A stretch of DNA of 64,000 nt from Streptomyces sp. NBC_01446 (GTDB lineage Bacteria; Actinomycetota; Actinomycetes; Streptomycetales; Streptomycetaceae): contig NZ_JAPEPO010000003.1 of NCBI RefSeq assembly GCF_026340095.1, forward strand, positions 310,001 through 374,000, in the 5' to 3' direction. The first letter of the stretch is position 1; every line of letters begins with the position of its first letter. Positions 32,934 to 41,107 of the stretch are shown in pieces. The translations under genes and the position numbers were made by a program. The notes below the pieces were generated by a model. That model saw only the letters and a list, made by a program, of their open reading frames with translations, searched no databases and was not told the origin of the DNA.

Positions 32934-33246
32934 GGAACGGCACCGCCAGTGCACTCACCGCGATCGTGCCGCCCTTGTGATGAAGATCTTCCCACAGCTG
33001 CAACAAAGCCCTGCTGGCTGCTTCTGCATCTTCGGAGGCGAGCGTCGCAAGGAGAACCGGAATTTCCTCGCCCGGACCATAGAAATGCGGAAACCGCTTC
33101 CAAGGGATCTCGTCGTACCGGAACCCGTCCTTGATCTCCCGCGGGATCGCGCCCATGACCGTACGCATGTCGCCGTCTGTGCCCGCCCATGACTCCGGCC
33201 ACCCGGCCCAACGGTCATCGTCTACCGCCTGACCTTCAGACACCAC
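32934..33246 (-). pseudogene. HEAT-repeat-like protein, N-terminal part
   Basis: From GTG 33246 (or 33243) the frame reads MVSEGQAVDDDRWAGWPESW, DGFRYDEIPWKRFPHFYGPG and ASRALLQLWEDLHHKGGTIA, ending VSALAVPF at the insertion point. It joins in frame with the fragment beginning 31581. Its Trp/Pro-rich start followed by helical repeats resembles bacterial HEAT-like proteins of unknown role. Confidence 0.75.
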
Positions 33247-33628
33247 ACCCCCACCACTCGCAGTCCACGAGAGCCGTGAACACCTTCATTAACAACCGGG
33301 CCGACACTGCACGCGCGAACCCAGGGCTTGCCGTCCAGTTAATTGACGCCCCCGAAGCCCCGAGAACCGTCAGTCACCAGCACGAAACCGCAGGAGTCTA
33401 ACGACTGGCGATCAAGAATCCGGTCCGCTTCAGGAGCCCGAAGACCGAGGTGGCTCAGGTCAGCTTCTTCCCCCGGTGAGACGATTTCGTCGCCCGGGTC
33501 GGCTCAGCCCCGCCCATGAGGGCCGATACGAGTTACTTCCTGCCGAGCCGCCGGCTGCCCCAAGGTCTCTGCAGATCCATTGGCGACGGAGTCGTTCCCG
33601 CCTATCGCGGCCCCGACGGTTCGGCCGG
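33247..33628. other. 382 bp, no gene seen
   Basis: Intergenic DNA between the HEAT-like gene start and the end of a TetR gene. It probably holds the HEAT-like gene promoter. Confidence 0.35.
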
Positions 33629-34210
33629 TCAATTCGGCAGAGCCTTGGCATTGTTAGCGGCGGCTGCCGCGACGGTTGCCAGGTCTTCGCCCGAGAAGCC
33701 GGCGCGGCTCAGCACCGCCAGAGATTTGTTCGTCGCCAGCGTGCACAACGCCAACTCTGCCGCCTCCTGCTCACCGGCCCCCGCCGCCAGCAACGCCTGC
33801 TCCAGCCTCGCCCGCAACCCATCCATCACGGCGCGGACCATCGCCTGGCCCTCCGCGTCGAGGGCCGGGAACTGCGTTGCCGACACCGTGAGCAGGCAGC
33901 CATCCGGGACCGTCGGGTCGGAAATACGGTTCAGGGCGACCTGCAGGAAGGCGGCCACAACGGCGCTCGGGCTCGAGTGGGGGCCGGACAGTGCCTGCTC
34001 GTACAGCGGGTGGTAGGTCTGCGCGTACCGTTGGAGGCTTTTCCGGAAGAGGGCGCTCTTGTCGCCGAAGGTGCCGTAGAGCGAGCCCCGGCCCAGGCCC
34101 GTGCCCTCGGTTAGGCGATCGATCGAGGCCTCCGAATATCCCCAGCGCCAGAAGACGTGCATCGCGCGTCGTAGTGCCTCGTCCACGTCGAATTGCTTGC
34201 GGCCTGCCAT
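33629..34210 (-). CDS. TetR/AcrR family regulator
   Basis: The 193-aa protein begins MAGRKQFDVDEALRRAMHVF, then WRWGYSEASIDRLTEGTGLG, RGSLYGTFGDKSALFRKSLQ, the AcuR/YezE-type TetR helix-turn-helix. The C-terminal domain includes a conserved DGCLLTVSATQ and an Ala-rich end. It is divergent from the alpha/beta hydrolase with a perfect 9-bp inverted repeat in the 57-bp gap, so it almost certainly represses that gene. Confidence 0.9.
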   Translation of the reverse strand: MAGRKQFDVDEALRRAMHVFWRWGYSEASIDRLTEGTGLGRGSLYGTFGDKSALFRKSLQRYAQTYHPLYEQALSGPHSSPSAVVAAFLQVALNRISDPTVPDGCLLTVSATQFPALDAEGQAMVRAVMDGLRARLEQALLAAGAGEQEAAELALCTLATNKSLAVLSRAGFSGEDLATVAAAAANNAKALPN

Positions 34211-34223
34211 GGTCCGTCAGCCT

Positions 34224-34255
34224 ACACATCTTGTACCGATCGTTCAAAGATGTGT
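34224..34255. promoter_or_regulatory. TetR operator (9-bp perfect arms)
   Basis: acacatctt (34224-34232) and aagatgtgt (34247-34255) are perfect complements separated by 14 bp. The site fills most of the 57-bp gap between the divergent TetR and hydrolase genes and would cover both promoters. Confidence 0.75.
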
Positions 34256-34267
34256 ATGGTCGCCGAC

Positions 34268-35167
34268 ATGACAAGCTTGAGTTCGCTGCGGCTGCCTGAC
34301 GGGTTCCTTGACGTCTTCACCAGCCGGCTCGTGGAGGTGAACGGGCTGCGGCTGCACGCGGTCACCGGTGGGGACGGCCCGGCGCTGCTGCTGGTCGGCG
34401 GGTGGCCCCAGACCTGGTACGCCTGGCGGGAGGTGATGCCCGCGCTCGCCCGTAAGCACACCGTCGTCGCCGTCGACTCGCGCGGGACCGGGCTCTCCGA
34501 CAAGCCCGACGACGGGTACGACGCCGGCACGCTGGCCGCCGATCTGGTCGCGTTGATGGCCGCGCTCGGGCACGACCGGTTCGACGTGGTCGGCCACGAC
34601 ATCGGTACGTGGACCGGATACGCCCTCGCCGCCGATCACCGCGAGCGGGTGGGCCGGCTCGCCATCCTCGAAGCAGTGATCCCCGGTCTCACGCCGTCCC
34701 CGCCGTTCTTCGGCCCGGACGCGGTCAACCTGAAACTCTGGCAGTTCGGCTTCAACCGGCTCACCGACCTCAACGAGGAACTGGTCCGGGGACGGGAGCG
34801 ACTCTTCTTCGGCTGGCAGTTCGCCACCAAGGCCGCCACCCCGGCCGCGATCCCCGCGTACGCCGTGGACGTCTACGTCGACGCGATCGCCGCCGATCCT
34901 CGCGCGCTGCGGGCGAGCTTCGCGTACTACCGGGCGCTGGACGAGACCATCGCGCAGAACGAGCAGCGCAGCAAGACCCGGCTGACGCTGCCGGTCCTCG
35001 CGGTCGGCGGCGCGCTGTGGAGCGGCGCGAATGCCGCCCAGACGATGCGGCTGGCGGCCGACGACGTCACGGGGGTCGTCCTCGACGACTGCGGCCATTA
35101 CCCGGCCGAGGAGCAGCCGGCGCGGTTTGTCGAGATTCTGGAGGACTTCCTCCTGGCCAACCGGTAG
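34268..35167 (+). CDS. alpha/beta hydrolase, epoxide-hydrolase-like
   Basis: From ATG 34268 the 299-aa protein has VGGWPQTWYAWREVMPALAR (oxyanion loop, GGWP instead of HGxP), VVAVDSRGTGLSDKP, the nucleophile elbow VVGHDIGTWTGY with Asp, and CGHYPAEEQPARF with the catalytic His. An Asp nucleophile with this surround points to epoxide hydrolase or haloalkane dehalogenase-like chemistry. It is cytosolic. ATGs at 34250 and 34256 overlap the operator, which argues for the later start. Regulation by the divergent TetR is likely. Confidence 0.88.
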   Translation: MTSLSSLRLPDGFLDVFTSRLVEVNGLRLHAVTGGDGPALLLVGGWPQTWYAWREVMPALARKHTVVAVDSRGTGLSDKPDDGYDAGTLAADLVALMAALGHDRFDVVGHDIGTWTGYALAADHRERVGRLAILEAVIPGLTPSPPFFGPDAVNLKLWQFGFNRLTDLNEELVRGRERLFFGWQFATKAATPAAIPAYAVDVYVDAIAADPRALRASFAYYRALDETIAQNEQRSKTRLTLPVLAVGGALWSGANAAQTMRLAADDVTGVVLDDCGHYPAEEQPARFVEILEDFLLANR

Positions 35168-35330
35168 CAGGCACGCCACACGGCTGAACTTCGCGAACGA
35201 CAGGCGGAGCTTCCCAAACTCCCCTACATCGTCGAGCAGGCCTTCGCCCTCCTCTACCAGTTCAAACGCCTCGCCATCCGATGGCAACGACGCCTCGAAC
35301 TCCACGACGCCTTCGTCAGACTGCAGGGCC
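35168..35330 (+). pseudogene. IS5-type transposase C-terminal remnant
   Basis: The frame reads ELPKLPYIVEQAFALLYQFK, then RLAIRWQRRLELHDAFVRLQ. This is the end of IS5-family transposases (catalytic Glu in VEQ; family end LACSLICWRRL is missing). It abuts the hydrolase stop and breaks off after about 50 residues. Confidence 0.65.
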
Positions 35331-35564
35331 ACCGAGGCGAAGCAATCGTGAGCTCGAGGCGCCGCTCCCATCGCACGGCTGGCACTTGAACTGGTGCAGC
35401 AGGGCAAGGGTTCGCTCGACAACGTGGCGGAGCTTGTTCAGTTTCTCGATCGCAGGAGCGCACTTGTGGGAGATCACCGGCAGGGGCCGGCGGCAGAGAC
35501 ACGCTTTAGCCTTGTCAGGTGTCGTCTCTCGCTGTTACTGCTACCTCCCGCTCATCGGCGCCTG
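35331..35564. other. 234 bp of debris
   Basis: A short protein-like frame (LALELVQQGKGSLDNVAELV, then QFLDRRSALV) is visible near 35370-35460 without start or stop context. It cannot be assigned. Confidence 0.25.
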
Positions 35565-35920
35565 CCGCTGTCGCCTACACCGCGCTCCTAGACGCAGAGT
35601 CCTGGCCCTCGTGGACCTCGGGGTGCCCCTGCCCTCGCAGATCAGGTGGTGTTTGCTGCCCGTCTTCCGCCGGTCGACCGGCGACGGACCGGTCGCGGCT
35701 CCCCCTTTTTCGCGCGGACGTGGGAGCCGTCTACGCACGCGCGGGACCAGTCGAGTTCGCCGGCTGCGTGCAGCTCGGCGAGCAGGATGCGATGCCGTTG
35801 CTCGAAGACGCCGGCCTTCTGCCATCGGTCCAGGCGGCGCACCCATCCGGATGCAGCCGTGGGCGATCCGGCTGGCCCCCACCGCCCTGAGTTGAGGCCG
35901 AAGACCTCGCATGACCGCAC
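35565..35920 (-). pseudogene. IS5-family transposase, N-terminal/middle remnant
   Basis: One frame reads WVRRLDRWQKAGVFEQRHRI, LLAELHAAGELDWSRACVDG, SHVRAKKG (first Asp). The other continues TGPSPVDRRKTGSKHHLICE and GRGTP. This is the -1 frameshift layout of IS427-like IS5 elements, cut off on both sides. It is opposite in strand to the C-terminal remnant at 35168-35330 and so probably from another copy. Confidence 0.75.
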
Positions 35921-36023
35921 CGATTGCTGCCGCAGCAGAGCACTCGCTCAGGACGGCGGCCCCTGGCACCGCGAGCGGGCTCTTGGCTGCCGCGCGGTGC
36001 GCAGCCGAGCACACGCTCGCGAG

Positions 36024-36312
36024 TTACGGCCCGGCGGTTGGCGGTGCCGGAGGGGGCGCCGTGCCCTGGGTGCTGTCGGGGGGCTGCGACTCCCAGGAGC
36101 GCCCGGTGCCCGGGGTGCGCGTGACGTGCTGCTCTTCCACCGTGGGGCGGGTCGTCCACCACATCACGGCCACAAGACCAACGGCGCACGCGCCACCGGC
36201 GAGCAGCCCAACCGGGGGGCGTCGCGGTGAGCGCACAAGGCGCAGGCCCAGCCAGCCGACGCACGCCCCTGCGAAAACCGCGATCGTCGACGTGAGAGGA
36301 GAGATCGCCGTT
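36024..36312 (-). pseudogene. membrane-protein fragment beside the TnpB element
   Basis: The frame is open from the TnpB element edge down to a stop at 36024 and reads STIAVFAGACVGWLGLRLVR (helix), VGLLAGGACAVGLVAVMWWT (helix) and a Pro/Thr-rich tail. Two helices plus a soluble tail suggest a small membrane protein. No proper start codon remains, so the element probably removed its 5' end. Confidence 0.4.
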
Positions 36313-36440
36313 CCTGTAATTGAAGGCTCCCCTCCCTGAAGGGAGGAGATTGTCCACCCTCCAGGGCTGAGCGGGGATTTACGGCTCAGGCCGCCTCCTG
36401 GTCCAGCGGACCAGGAGGTCTTGTACCCTCAGCACCGTCC
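36313..36440 (-). ncRNA. candidate TnpB omega/reRNA at the right end
   Basis: In TnpB systems the guide RNA overlaps the tnpB 3' end and the right-end hairpin, and its guide is the DNA next to the element. The sequence after the tnpB stop contains the expected hairpin. The guide would read into 36312 and below on the minus strand. The limits are inferred. Confidence 0.45.
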
Positions 36441-37606
36441 GGGTTCCAACCTGCCCGGACCAGCATCACGCGGGCGGAGTTCTTATCCCGGGGGGACACG
36501 GCTCCGCACACGGTGCAGGCATACGTTCTCATCGAGAGAGGGAGTGCGTGCTTGGTTCTCGCTGCGCACTGCGCACATTCCATCGTGGTGTGCGCCGGGT
36601 GGACGAGACGGACGTCCCGTGCGTGTTTGCGGCCCATCTCGACCAGGGCGCGCTTCGTCGCGGCGATGGCGGCGTCGGCCGCTTTGCGGGCCATCGTGGT
36701 CTTCGCGAGGAACTTCGGCCGGAAGTCCTCCACCGCAACCCCGTCATGGCCACGCATCACGGACGTGGCCCACTTGCGGCCGGTGTCCTCACGCTGCCTC
36801 GCGATCTTCTTGTGCAGCTTCGCCGCCTGTGCCCGCGCCTTCCGGTAACCCTTGGATGCGGGCTGCCCTTTCGGGCGCCGGCGCCGGGCCATCATCCGCT
36901 GGTACTTCGCGAGCCGCTGCGCGGCCCGCCTGCCGTGCCCGGCATGCGGGAGGTCGTAGGCGTCATCCGTGGTGGTGGCCGTCTCCTTCACACCCCAGTC
37001 CACCCCGAGAACCCGCCCGGTGGCGGGCAGCGGTTCGCTCTGCGCGGGGGCGACGAAGGACACGTACCAATGCCCAAGCGTGTCCTGGTACACGCGCACG
37101 CTCGACGGGTCGGCCGGAAGGTCCCGCGACCACACCACGCTCAGCACGTTCCCGCCCGCGAGGTGCAGACGACCGTCCTTGAGGCGGAAACCGCGCTTCG
37201 TGTAGTTCATGCTCGGCCTGGCGTCCCGCTTGCGCTTGAAGTGGGGCATCCCCACCCGGCGGTGCTGCGCAAGCCCGTCCTTGATGTCCTTCAGCGCCTT
37301 CGCCCTCGACTTGGTGAAGTCGCGGATCACCTGCTGCTGTGGCACGCACGCGCCCTGAGCCAGCCACGGCGTCACCTTGCGGGCCTCGGTCAGCAGCTTG
37401 TCAAGCTGGGCCGGACCGCACGTCAGCTTCTCGCCGCCCGCTCTGCTCTGCGCGTGGACCTGCCTGGACTTGGCCACGCACTCGTTCCACAGCCACCGGC
37501 AGCGATCCCACTCGGCGTCGAGCGCGCGCCGGGCCGTCGCCGACAGGCGCACACGGAAGGTGTACCGGGCATGCCCGGCCCCCTCCGTGATCGCTCCTGT
37601 CGCCAT
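36386..37606 (-). CDS. tnpB: TnpB RNA-guided endonuclease
   Basis: From ATG 37606 the 406-aa protein shows the TnpB layout: an N-terminal helix-turn-helix/wedge part (RCRWLWNECVAKSRQ), then RuvC with Asp203 in VLGVDWGVKE, Glu293 in VAVEDFRPKFL and Asp374 in SPRDKNSARVM. Between the last two is a zinc finger with Cys344/347 and Cys364/367 (CAQC, CTVC). All catalytic residues are present, so it may be an active omega-RNA-guided nuclease. The frame can be extended to 37822, but the extension has no homology and covers the left end. Confidence 0.92.
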   Translation of the reverse strand: MATGAITEGAGHARYTFRVRLSATARRALDAEWDRCRWLWNECVAKSRQVHAQSRAGGEKLTCGPAQLDKLLTEARKVTPWLAQGACVPQQQVIRDFTKSRAKALKDIKDGLAQHRRVGMPHFKRKRDARPSMNYTKRGFRLKDGRLHLAGGNVLSVVWSRDLPADPSSVRVYQDTLGHWYVSFVAPAQSEPLPATGRVLGVDWGVKETATTTDDAYDLPHAGHGRRAAQRLAKYQRMMARRRRPKGQPASKGYRKARAQAAKLHKKIARQREDTGRKWATSVMRGHDGVAVEDFRPKFLAKTTMARKAADAAIAATKRALVEMGRKHARDVRLVHPAHTTMECAQCAARTKHALPLSMRTYACTVCGAVSPRDKNSARVMLVRAGWNPDGAEGTRPPGPLDQEAA

Positions 37607-37846
37607 ACACCCGAACCTACCCAGGAGGACTGACAGTCGAGAGTTCTTGATCGCTGTCGACTCGCTCACCCCGTCACCCGGTGGACGGTCCTTCGCCCCG
37701 GGGGCGAAACCCCTACTTCCTGTCCTGCTCCGCAGGAGTCCGATTCCTCCCCGGCCTGAAGGCCGAGGCATCCTCGGAGGAACTCGGTGAAGGATCCGGA
37801 CCGGGCGGCCGAAGCAGCTCACTCCTGTCCCCTGGAAGAGATCTCC

Positions 37847-38050
37847 TCACGCCGCGACGCAGACGAGACCGATCAAGATGAGGCCGGCGGCGAGCCCGAG
37901 CATCACATACCGGATGACGGCCGCAGCACGTTGCGCAGACGGGCCGTCGAGAGCACAGCCGCACAAGCCGCGGCAGTCACGGGGCAGGTCGAGCCAGTAC
38001 GCGCCGTCGAGCCGGGCGTACGGCTGAGGCGTGGCACCTTCGGTCTCCAT
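37847..38050 (-). CDS. small C-terminally anchored protein
   Basis: From ATG 38050 the 67-aa protein has a soluble part with three Cys (DCRGLCGCALDG) and a C-terminal helix (VIRYVMLGLAAGLILIGLVC). It would be tail-anchored in the membrane. Longer starts exist upstream but lack an RBS. The function is unknown. Confidence 0.45.
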   Translation of the reverse strand: METEGATPQPYARLDGAYWLDLPRDCRGLCGCALDGPSAQRAAAVIRYVMLGLAAGLILIGLVCVAA

Positions 38051-38239
38051 GGGCCACCCAACGATGCCGCCCGCCCGCGGTGCCGGTCGGGTCAACCGCG
38101 ACGAGCGCGGACCACGCATCCGACTGGTTTCGGACCCTCGAGGGTTTGGATGGGTGACGGACTGGCGCCCCACCTCGAGCTCACCCCCACGACCACCAGG
38201 AGCAGGAAAAGAGAGTCCCAGGCCAGTGCCCGCTATCGA

Positions 38240-38520
38240 ACCCCCTGCTCCGCCAGCTCGAGCGCTCACGGCGCCAATCAGGCAGATCCTCGGCACGGAC
38301 GGTGGCGATCCAGTCTTCAAGGTGCTGGCCGGAGCGGGTGGTGAGGATCTCGGCGAACGTGCGGACCAGGCGGCTCGCGGCTTCGAGTTCGGAGCAGCGG
38401 GCGAGGACTTCGGCGAGCTGTTGACGGTCTGCCTCTCGGAGCCGGTCGGGGTGGCGCATCATCCAGCCGGTGATGTGGCGGATGCCAGGTGGTGCCGGGC
38501 CGACGACACGGATGCGCTGT
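38240..38520 (-). pseudogene. ISL3-family transposase fragment
   Basis: The frame reads PPGIRHITGWMMRHPDRLRE, LAEVLARCSELEAASRLVRT and FAEILTTRSGQHLEDWIATV. This is the helical region before the final catalytic Glu of ISL3 (DDE_Tnp_ISL3) transposases. Both ends are missing, and homology fades after RAEDLPDW. Confidence 0.75.
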
Positions 38521-38569
38521 CGGCGACCAGGCGGACGGTGTTCTGCTCTTGCTGCCCGATATCGGAAGC

Positions 38570-38732
38570 GTCCAGCGCTGGGCCACCGCGGACTCGGCCA
38601 CCGACGAGGTGCTGCGTATCTGGTACGTCGCTGTCACCCGCGCGCCGCCTGGCCGCTATCGCCTTGCCCGAGGAGGAGACCGGCGCGCTGGCCCGGCTGT
38701 TGACCAGACGCCGAGTGCCTGTACGCATCGCA
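38570..38732 (+). pseudogene. UvrD-like helicase C-terminal remnant
   Basis: One frame has DEVLRIWYVAVTRAP and the overlapping frame continues RRLAAIALPEEETGALARLL and TRRRVPVRIA to a stop. WYVAVTRA matches helicase motif VI of UvrD/PcrA-type (SF1A) helicases. One frameshift separates the two parts. It sits between the ISL3 fragment and the decayed CRISPR array. Confidence 0.55.
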
Positions 38733-38823
38733 TAATCCCTCCCTGAGGCCGAAGGCCAGGTCCTGACCGCCTACACGAGCGCAGCAGAACTCCCCTGCCA
38801 TCACAGGGACGCTTAGGGCTGGC

Positions 38824-39030
38824 CTAGTTGTCCGACGGAATGCGTGCGGCGATCTCGCGGGCGAACCAGTCCGCCTCCTGCGATAACTCGTCCGCCCCTT
38901 CACTCGCGATGAGTTGGAGCAGGCGCAGCAGGTCGTGGGCTTCGTCGAGGGTAAGAAGCGCCAGACGCCGCGCTGCATCATCCTGAGCTGGGATCAGGTC
39001 CGCGACAGCGCTGTGCTCGTTAGCATCCAT
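38824..39030 (-). CDS. small acidic helical protein
   Basis: From ATG 39030 the 68-aa protein reads MDANEHSAVADLIPAQDDAA ... TLDEAHDLLRLLQLIASEGA and ends REIAARIPSDN. It is acidic and helical with regular codon use. No family is recognised. It is transcribed away from the CRISPR relic 90 bp upstream. Confidence 0.5.
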   Translation of the reverse strand: MDANEHSAVADLIPAQDDAARRLALLTLDEAHDLLRLLQLIASEGADELSQEADWFAREIAARIPSDN

Positions 39031-39117
39031 GCTCGCTTCAACGCGCGCCAACGCTCCAGGGATACATCGAGCGTTGCGGACCACCCGAAGGGCAGACAAC
39101 GGCGCATCACGGTAGCC

Positions 39118-39267
39118 GGACCATCCCCGCGGGCGCGGGGGGCGACGTCGGCTATCTCGCTTTGCCAGTGCTGGAACCAGGACTATCCCCGCAGGCGCGG
39201 AGCGACGACACGAACTACCTGCCCATAGTGTCGTGCTGGGGACCATCCCGGCAGGCGCGGGCGGGAC
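39118..39267 (-). CRISPR. decayed type I-E-like CRISPR array (3 repeats, 2 spacers)
   Basis: Repeats begin at 39118 (ggaccatccccgcgggcgcg), 39180 (ggactatccccgcaggcgcg) and 39240 (ggaccatcccggcaggcgcg), that is 62 and 60 bp apart, giving 28-29-bp repeats and about 33-bp spacers. The first repeat matches the good repeat of the array at 30879 almost exactly. The others carry several substitutions. No cas gene is in the window. Confidence 0.75.
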
Positions 39268-39371
39268 AATGTAGGGCAGGATGAGCCGCGTTGTAGCGCT
39301 CTCTCCTGAGAGCGCATAGAGGCCGAGCTCTTCCCGGGTGGACGAGCTCGGGTGAAGTGAAGGACAGACGT

Positions 39372-39575
39372 ATGGCCAGCGGCACCGTGAAGTGGTTCAA
39401 CAGCGAAAAGGGCTTCGGCTTCATCGAGCAGGACGGCGGAGGCCCCGACGTCTTCGCCCACTACTCCAGCATCAGCGGCAACGGCTACCGCGAACTCGTC
39501 GAAGGCGAGAAGGTCACCTTCGACATCACCCAGGGCCAGAAGGGCCCCCAGGCGGAGAACATCGTCCGCGGCTGA
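39372..39575 (+). CDS. cold-shock protein (CspA family)
   Basis: The 67-aa protein reads MASGTVKWFNSEKGFGFIEQ with RNP1 (KGFGFI) and RNP2 (VFAHYS) and ends QKGPQAENIVRG. It is a single cold-shock domain that binds single-stranded RNA/DNA and melts structures. The ATG at 39372 has aagga upstream. The length is typical and the motifs intact. A strong stem-loop terminator follows. It is monocistronic. Confidence 0.96.
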   Translation: MASGTVKWFNSEKGFGFIEQDGGGPDVFAHYSSISGNGYRELVEGEKVTFDITQGQKGPQAENIVRG

Positions 39576-39595
39576 CCACACGCGCGGCCGTGAAA

Positions 39596-39635
39596 GTGTG
39601 GGGGTGCCCGCCGGCAACGACGGACACCCCCACAC
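39596..39635 (+). terminator. terminator of the cold-shock gene
   Basis: gtgtgggggtg (39596-39606) and cacccccacac (39625-39635) are a perfect 11-bp stem with an 18-nt loop, 21 bp after the stop codon. Confidence 0.8.
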
Positions 39636-39817
39636 ACGTTGGACGGACCGCGAACAGGACGTGTGCACGGACACCAGCATCTCGAACAGTGTCGCGCCGG
39701 TCAGCAGGGTGACGCCCATCCAACCGCCCCGCGTGCCACGTCGGGCGGCGGATCATCGGCGTGATCACGGCCGTGTCGTTGCCTCGCTGGCACCGGCCTG
39801 TCCCTTGCAGCAAATCC

Positions 39818-40318
39818 TCAGAAGCTGCCGAAGTAGCGATGCCACCAGCTGGGCCGCTGGACATGCCAGGGCAGCTGACTCGGCCCGTCGTAGCCGCACT
39901 CCAGTAGCTCCTCGGGAACGGTCACGTACCCGAGATCGGCCAGGGCTCGATCGACCTTGCCCAGATCCGCGCCGTCCAACTCGCCCTCGGCCAGGGCTTC
40001 CCCGGCGCCGAGGAAGGCACCGGGATTGTCGGCACAGACCAAGGCCAGCGAGCCGAACTTGCTCACGCAGACGACGATCCGGGTCCCGCTAACGGTCGCA
40101 TCTGGCGGCACGGTGACACGCCCGTACTCACTGGAGTCCTGGGTATCCCGCTCGGTCGCACATCGCGTGGCGAAGTCATCCTCAAGCCGAGTCACCAGAC
40201 GGTCGAACAGCGCGCCGGTCACGCCGCGGTCGTAGGCCCGGGGCCACTCCAGCCACCCGGGATCATCGAGCTCGCGCAACAAGGCCAGCAGATCCGCTTC
40301 GTACTCCCTCACGCGCAC
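39818..40318 (-). CDS. hypothetical protein
   Basis: From GTG 40318 (GTG 40312 also possible) the protein of about 166 aa starts VREYEADLLALLRELDDPGW, has a beta-rich middle (TRIVVCVSKFGSLALVC) and ends HVQRPSWWHRYFGSF. It is acidic, soluble and lacks signal or membrane segments. The layout resembles small immunity-type proteins but I cannot place the family. Codon use is normal. Convergent with the cold-shock gene and divergent from the 2H phosphoesterase. Confidence 0.65.
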   Translation of the reverse strand: MRVREYEADLLALLRELDDPGWLEWPRAYDRGVTGALFDRLVTRLEDDFATRCATERDTQDSSEYGRVTVPPDATVSGTRIVVCVSKFGSLALVCADNPGAFLGAGEALAEGELDGADLGKVDRALADLGYVTVPEELLECGYDGPSQLPWHVQRPSWWHRYFGSF

Positions 40319-40423
40319 ATCTTGGCGGTTCGGTGGCTGACCTCGACAGCCCGACAACACTCATTCAGGTTCAGTATGCGGACCCGGCCGCAGCCGGGCG
40401 TTGCTGCGGCATGATCGTTCGAC

Positions 40424-41107
40424 ATGTACGCAACGAGGTTCGATGCGCTGTTCGAACGTGGTCGGGAAGCGGTACTGGCGGGTGCGGTTCAGTGCCAGGT
40501 GCCGCCTGTGGACGGTGGGAATCGCTGGGTCATGTCCGTCGTCATGCGACCTGACGCCGCGACCGCCCGCAGGATCGAGGAGATCACCCGCGAGGCGATG
40601 ACCGTTGCCGGGGAAGAAAACTGGCCCACCGGTAGTGCTGACTCCTCGCACTTCACCCTTCGCGCGCTGGAAGAGCACCGTGTATCGGTCCCGGACGGCG
40701 ACGCACGGGTATCCCGCTACATGGCTGCCCTGCGGACAGCGGCGACGGCCGCCGGCCCCGTTCGGCTGACTCTGTCAGGTCTGACCCTGACACCAGGCTG
40801 CATCATGCTGTGCGCCGAGCCGTTGGGCGACGCCATTGAGCGCCTGTATGACGCCTACGAAGAGGCGTTGGGCGAAGACGGCTGGCTGGAGGCCGACTTC
40901 GACCGCAACATCTGGTACTCGACGCTGGTGCATTTCACGCGCCCATTGACTAATCCGCAGGCCGTCGTGGATTGGGTGGGCGAGAGCCGAGAGCTCGCCC
41001 TTGGGCAGGTCGAATGCCCTCATGTCGAGCTCGTCGTCTACAGGTTCAACGGGAGCCGCATGGTTTTGGAGACTTTGGACGCCGTCTCGCTCAACCATCG
41101 ACCGTGA
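40424..41107 (+). CDS. 2H phosphoesterase / RNA-ligase-like protein
   Basis: The 227-aa protein has the two His-x-Thr motifs of the 2H superfamily: HFTLRALEEH (first) and LVHFTRPL (second), about 100 residues apart. Related proteins (LigT/ThpR, cyclic phosphodiesterases) act on 2',3'-cyclic or 2'-5' linked nucleotides in RNA repair or signalling. The ATG at 40424 is the first start. It is monocistronic as far as can be seen. Confidence 0.75.
   Translation: MYATRFDALFERGREAVLAGAVQCQVPPVDGGNRWVMSVVMRPDAATARRIEEITREAMTVAGEENWPTGSADSSHFTLRALEEHRVSVPDGDARVSRYMAALRTAATAAGPVRLTLSGLTLTPGCIMLCAEPLGDAIERLYDAYEEALGEDGWLEADFDRNIWYSTLVHFTRPLTNPQAVVDWVGESRELALGQVECPHVELVVYRFNGSRMVLETLDAVSLNHRP

Larger units (their letters stand above)
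36313..37790 (-). mobile_element. IS200/IS605-type element, TnpB only
   Basis: The element has no transposase tnpA, only tnpB. The right end after the tnpB stop forms a hairpin (cctccc-4-gggagg, 36331-36346) close to the boundary. The left end carries a similar palindrome (cggcctgaaggccg, 37757-37770) plus cctgctccgcaggag at 37729-37743. As in IS605 elements there are no terminal inverted repeats. The boundaries are estimated to within about 20 bp. Confidence 0.65.

Noticed and set aside
34244..35422. 392-codon minus frame over the epoxide-hydrolase-like gene
   Set aside because: Shadow. The plus frame has complete hydrolase motifs.
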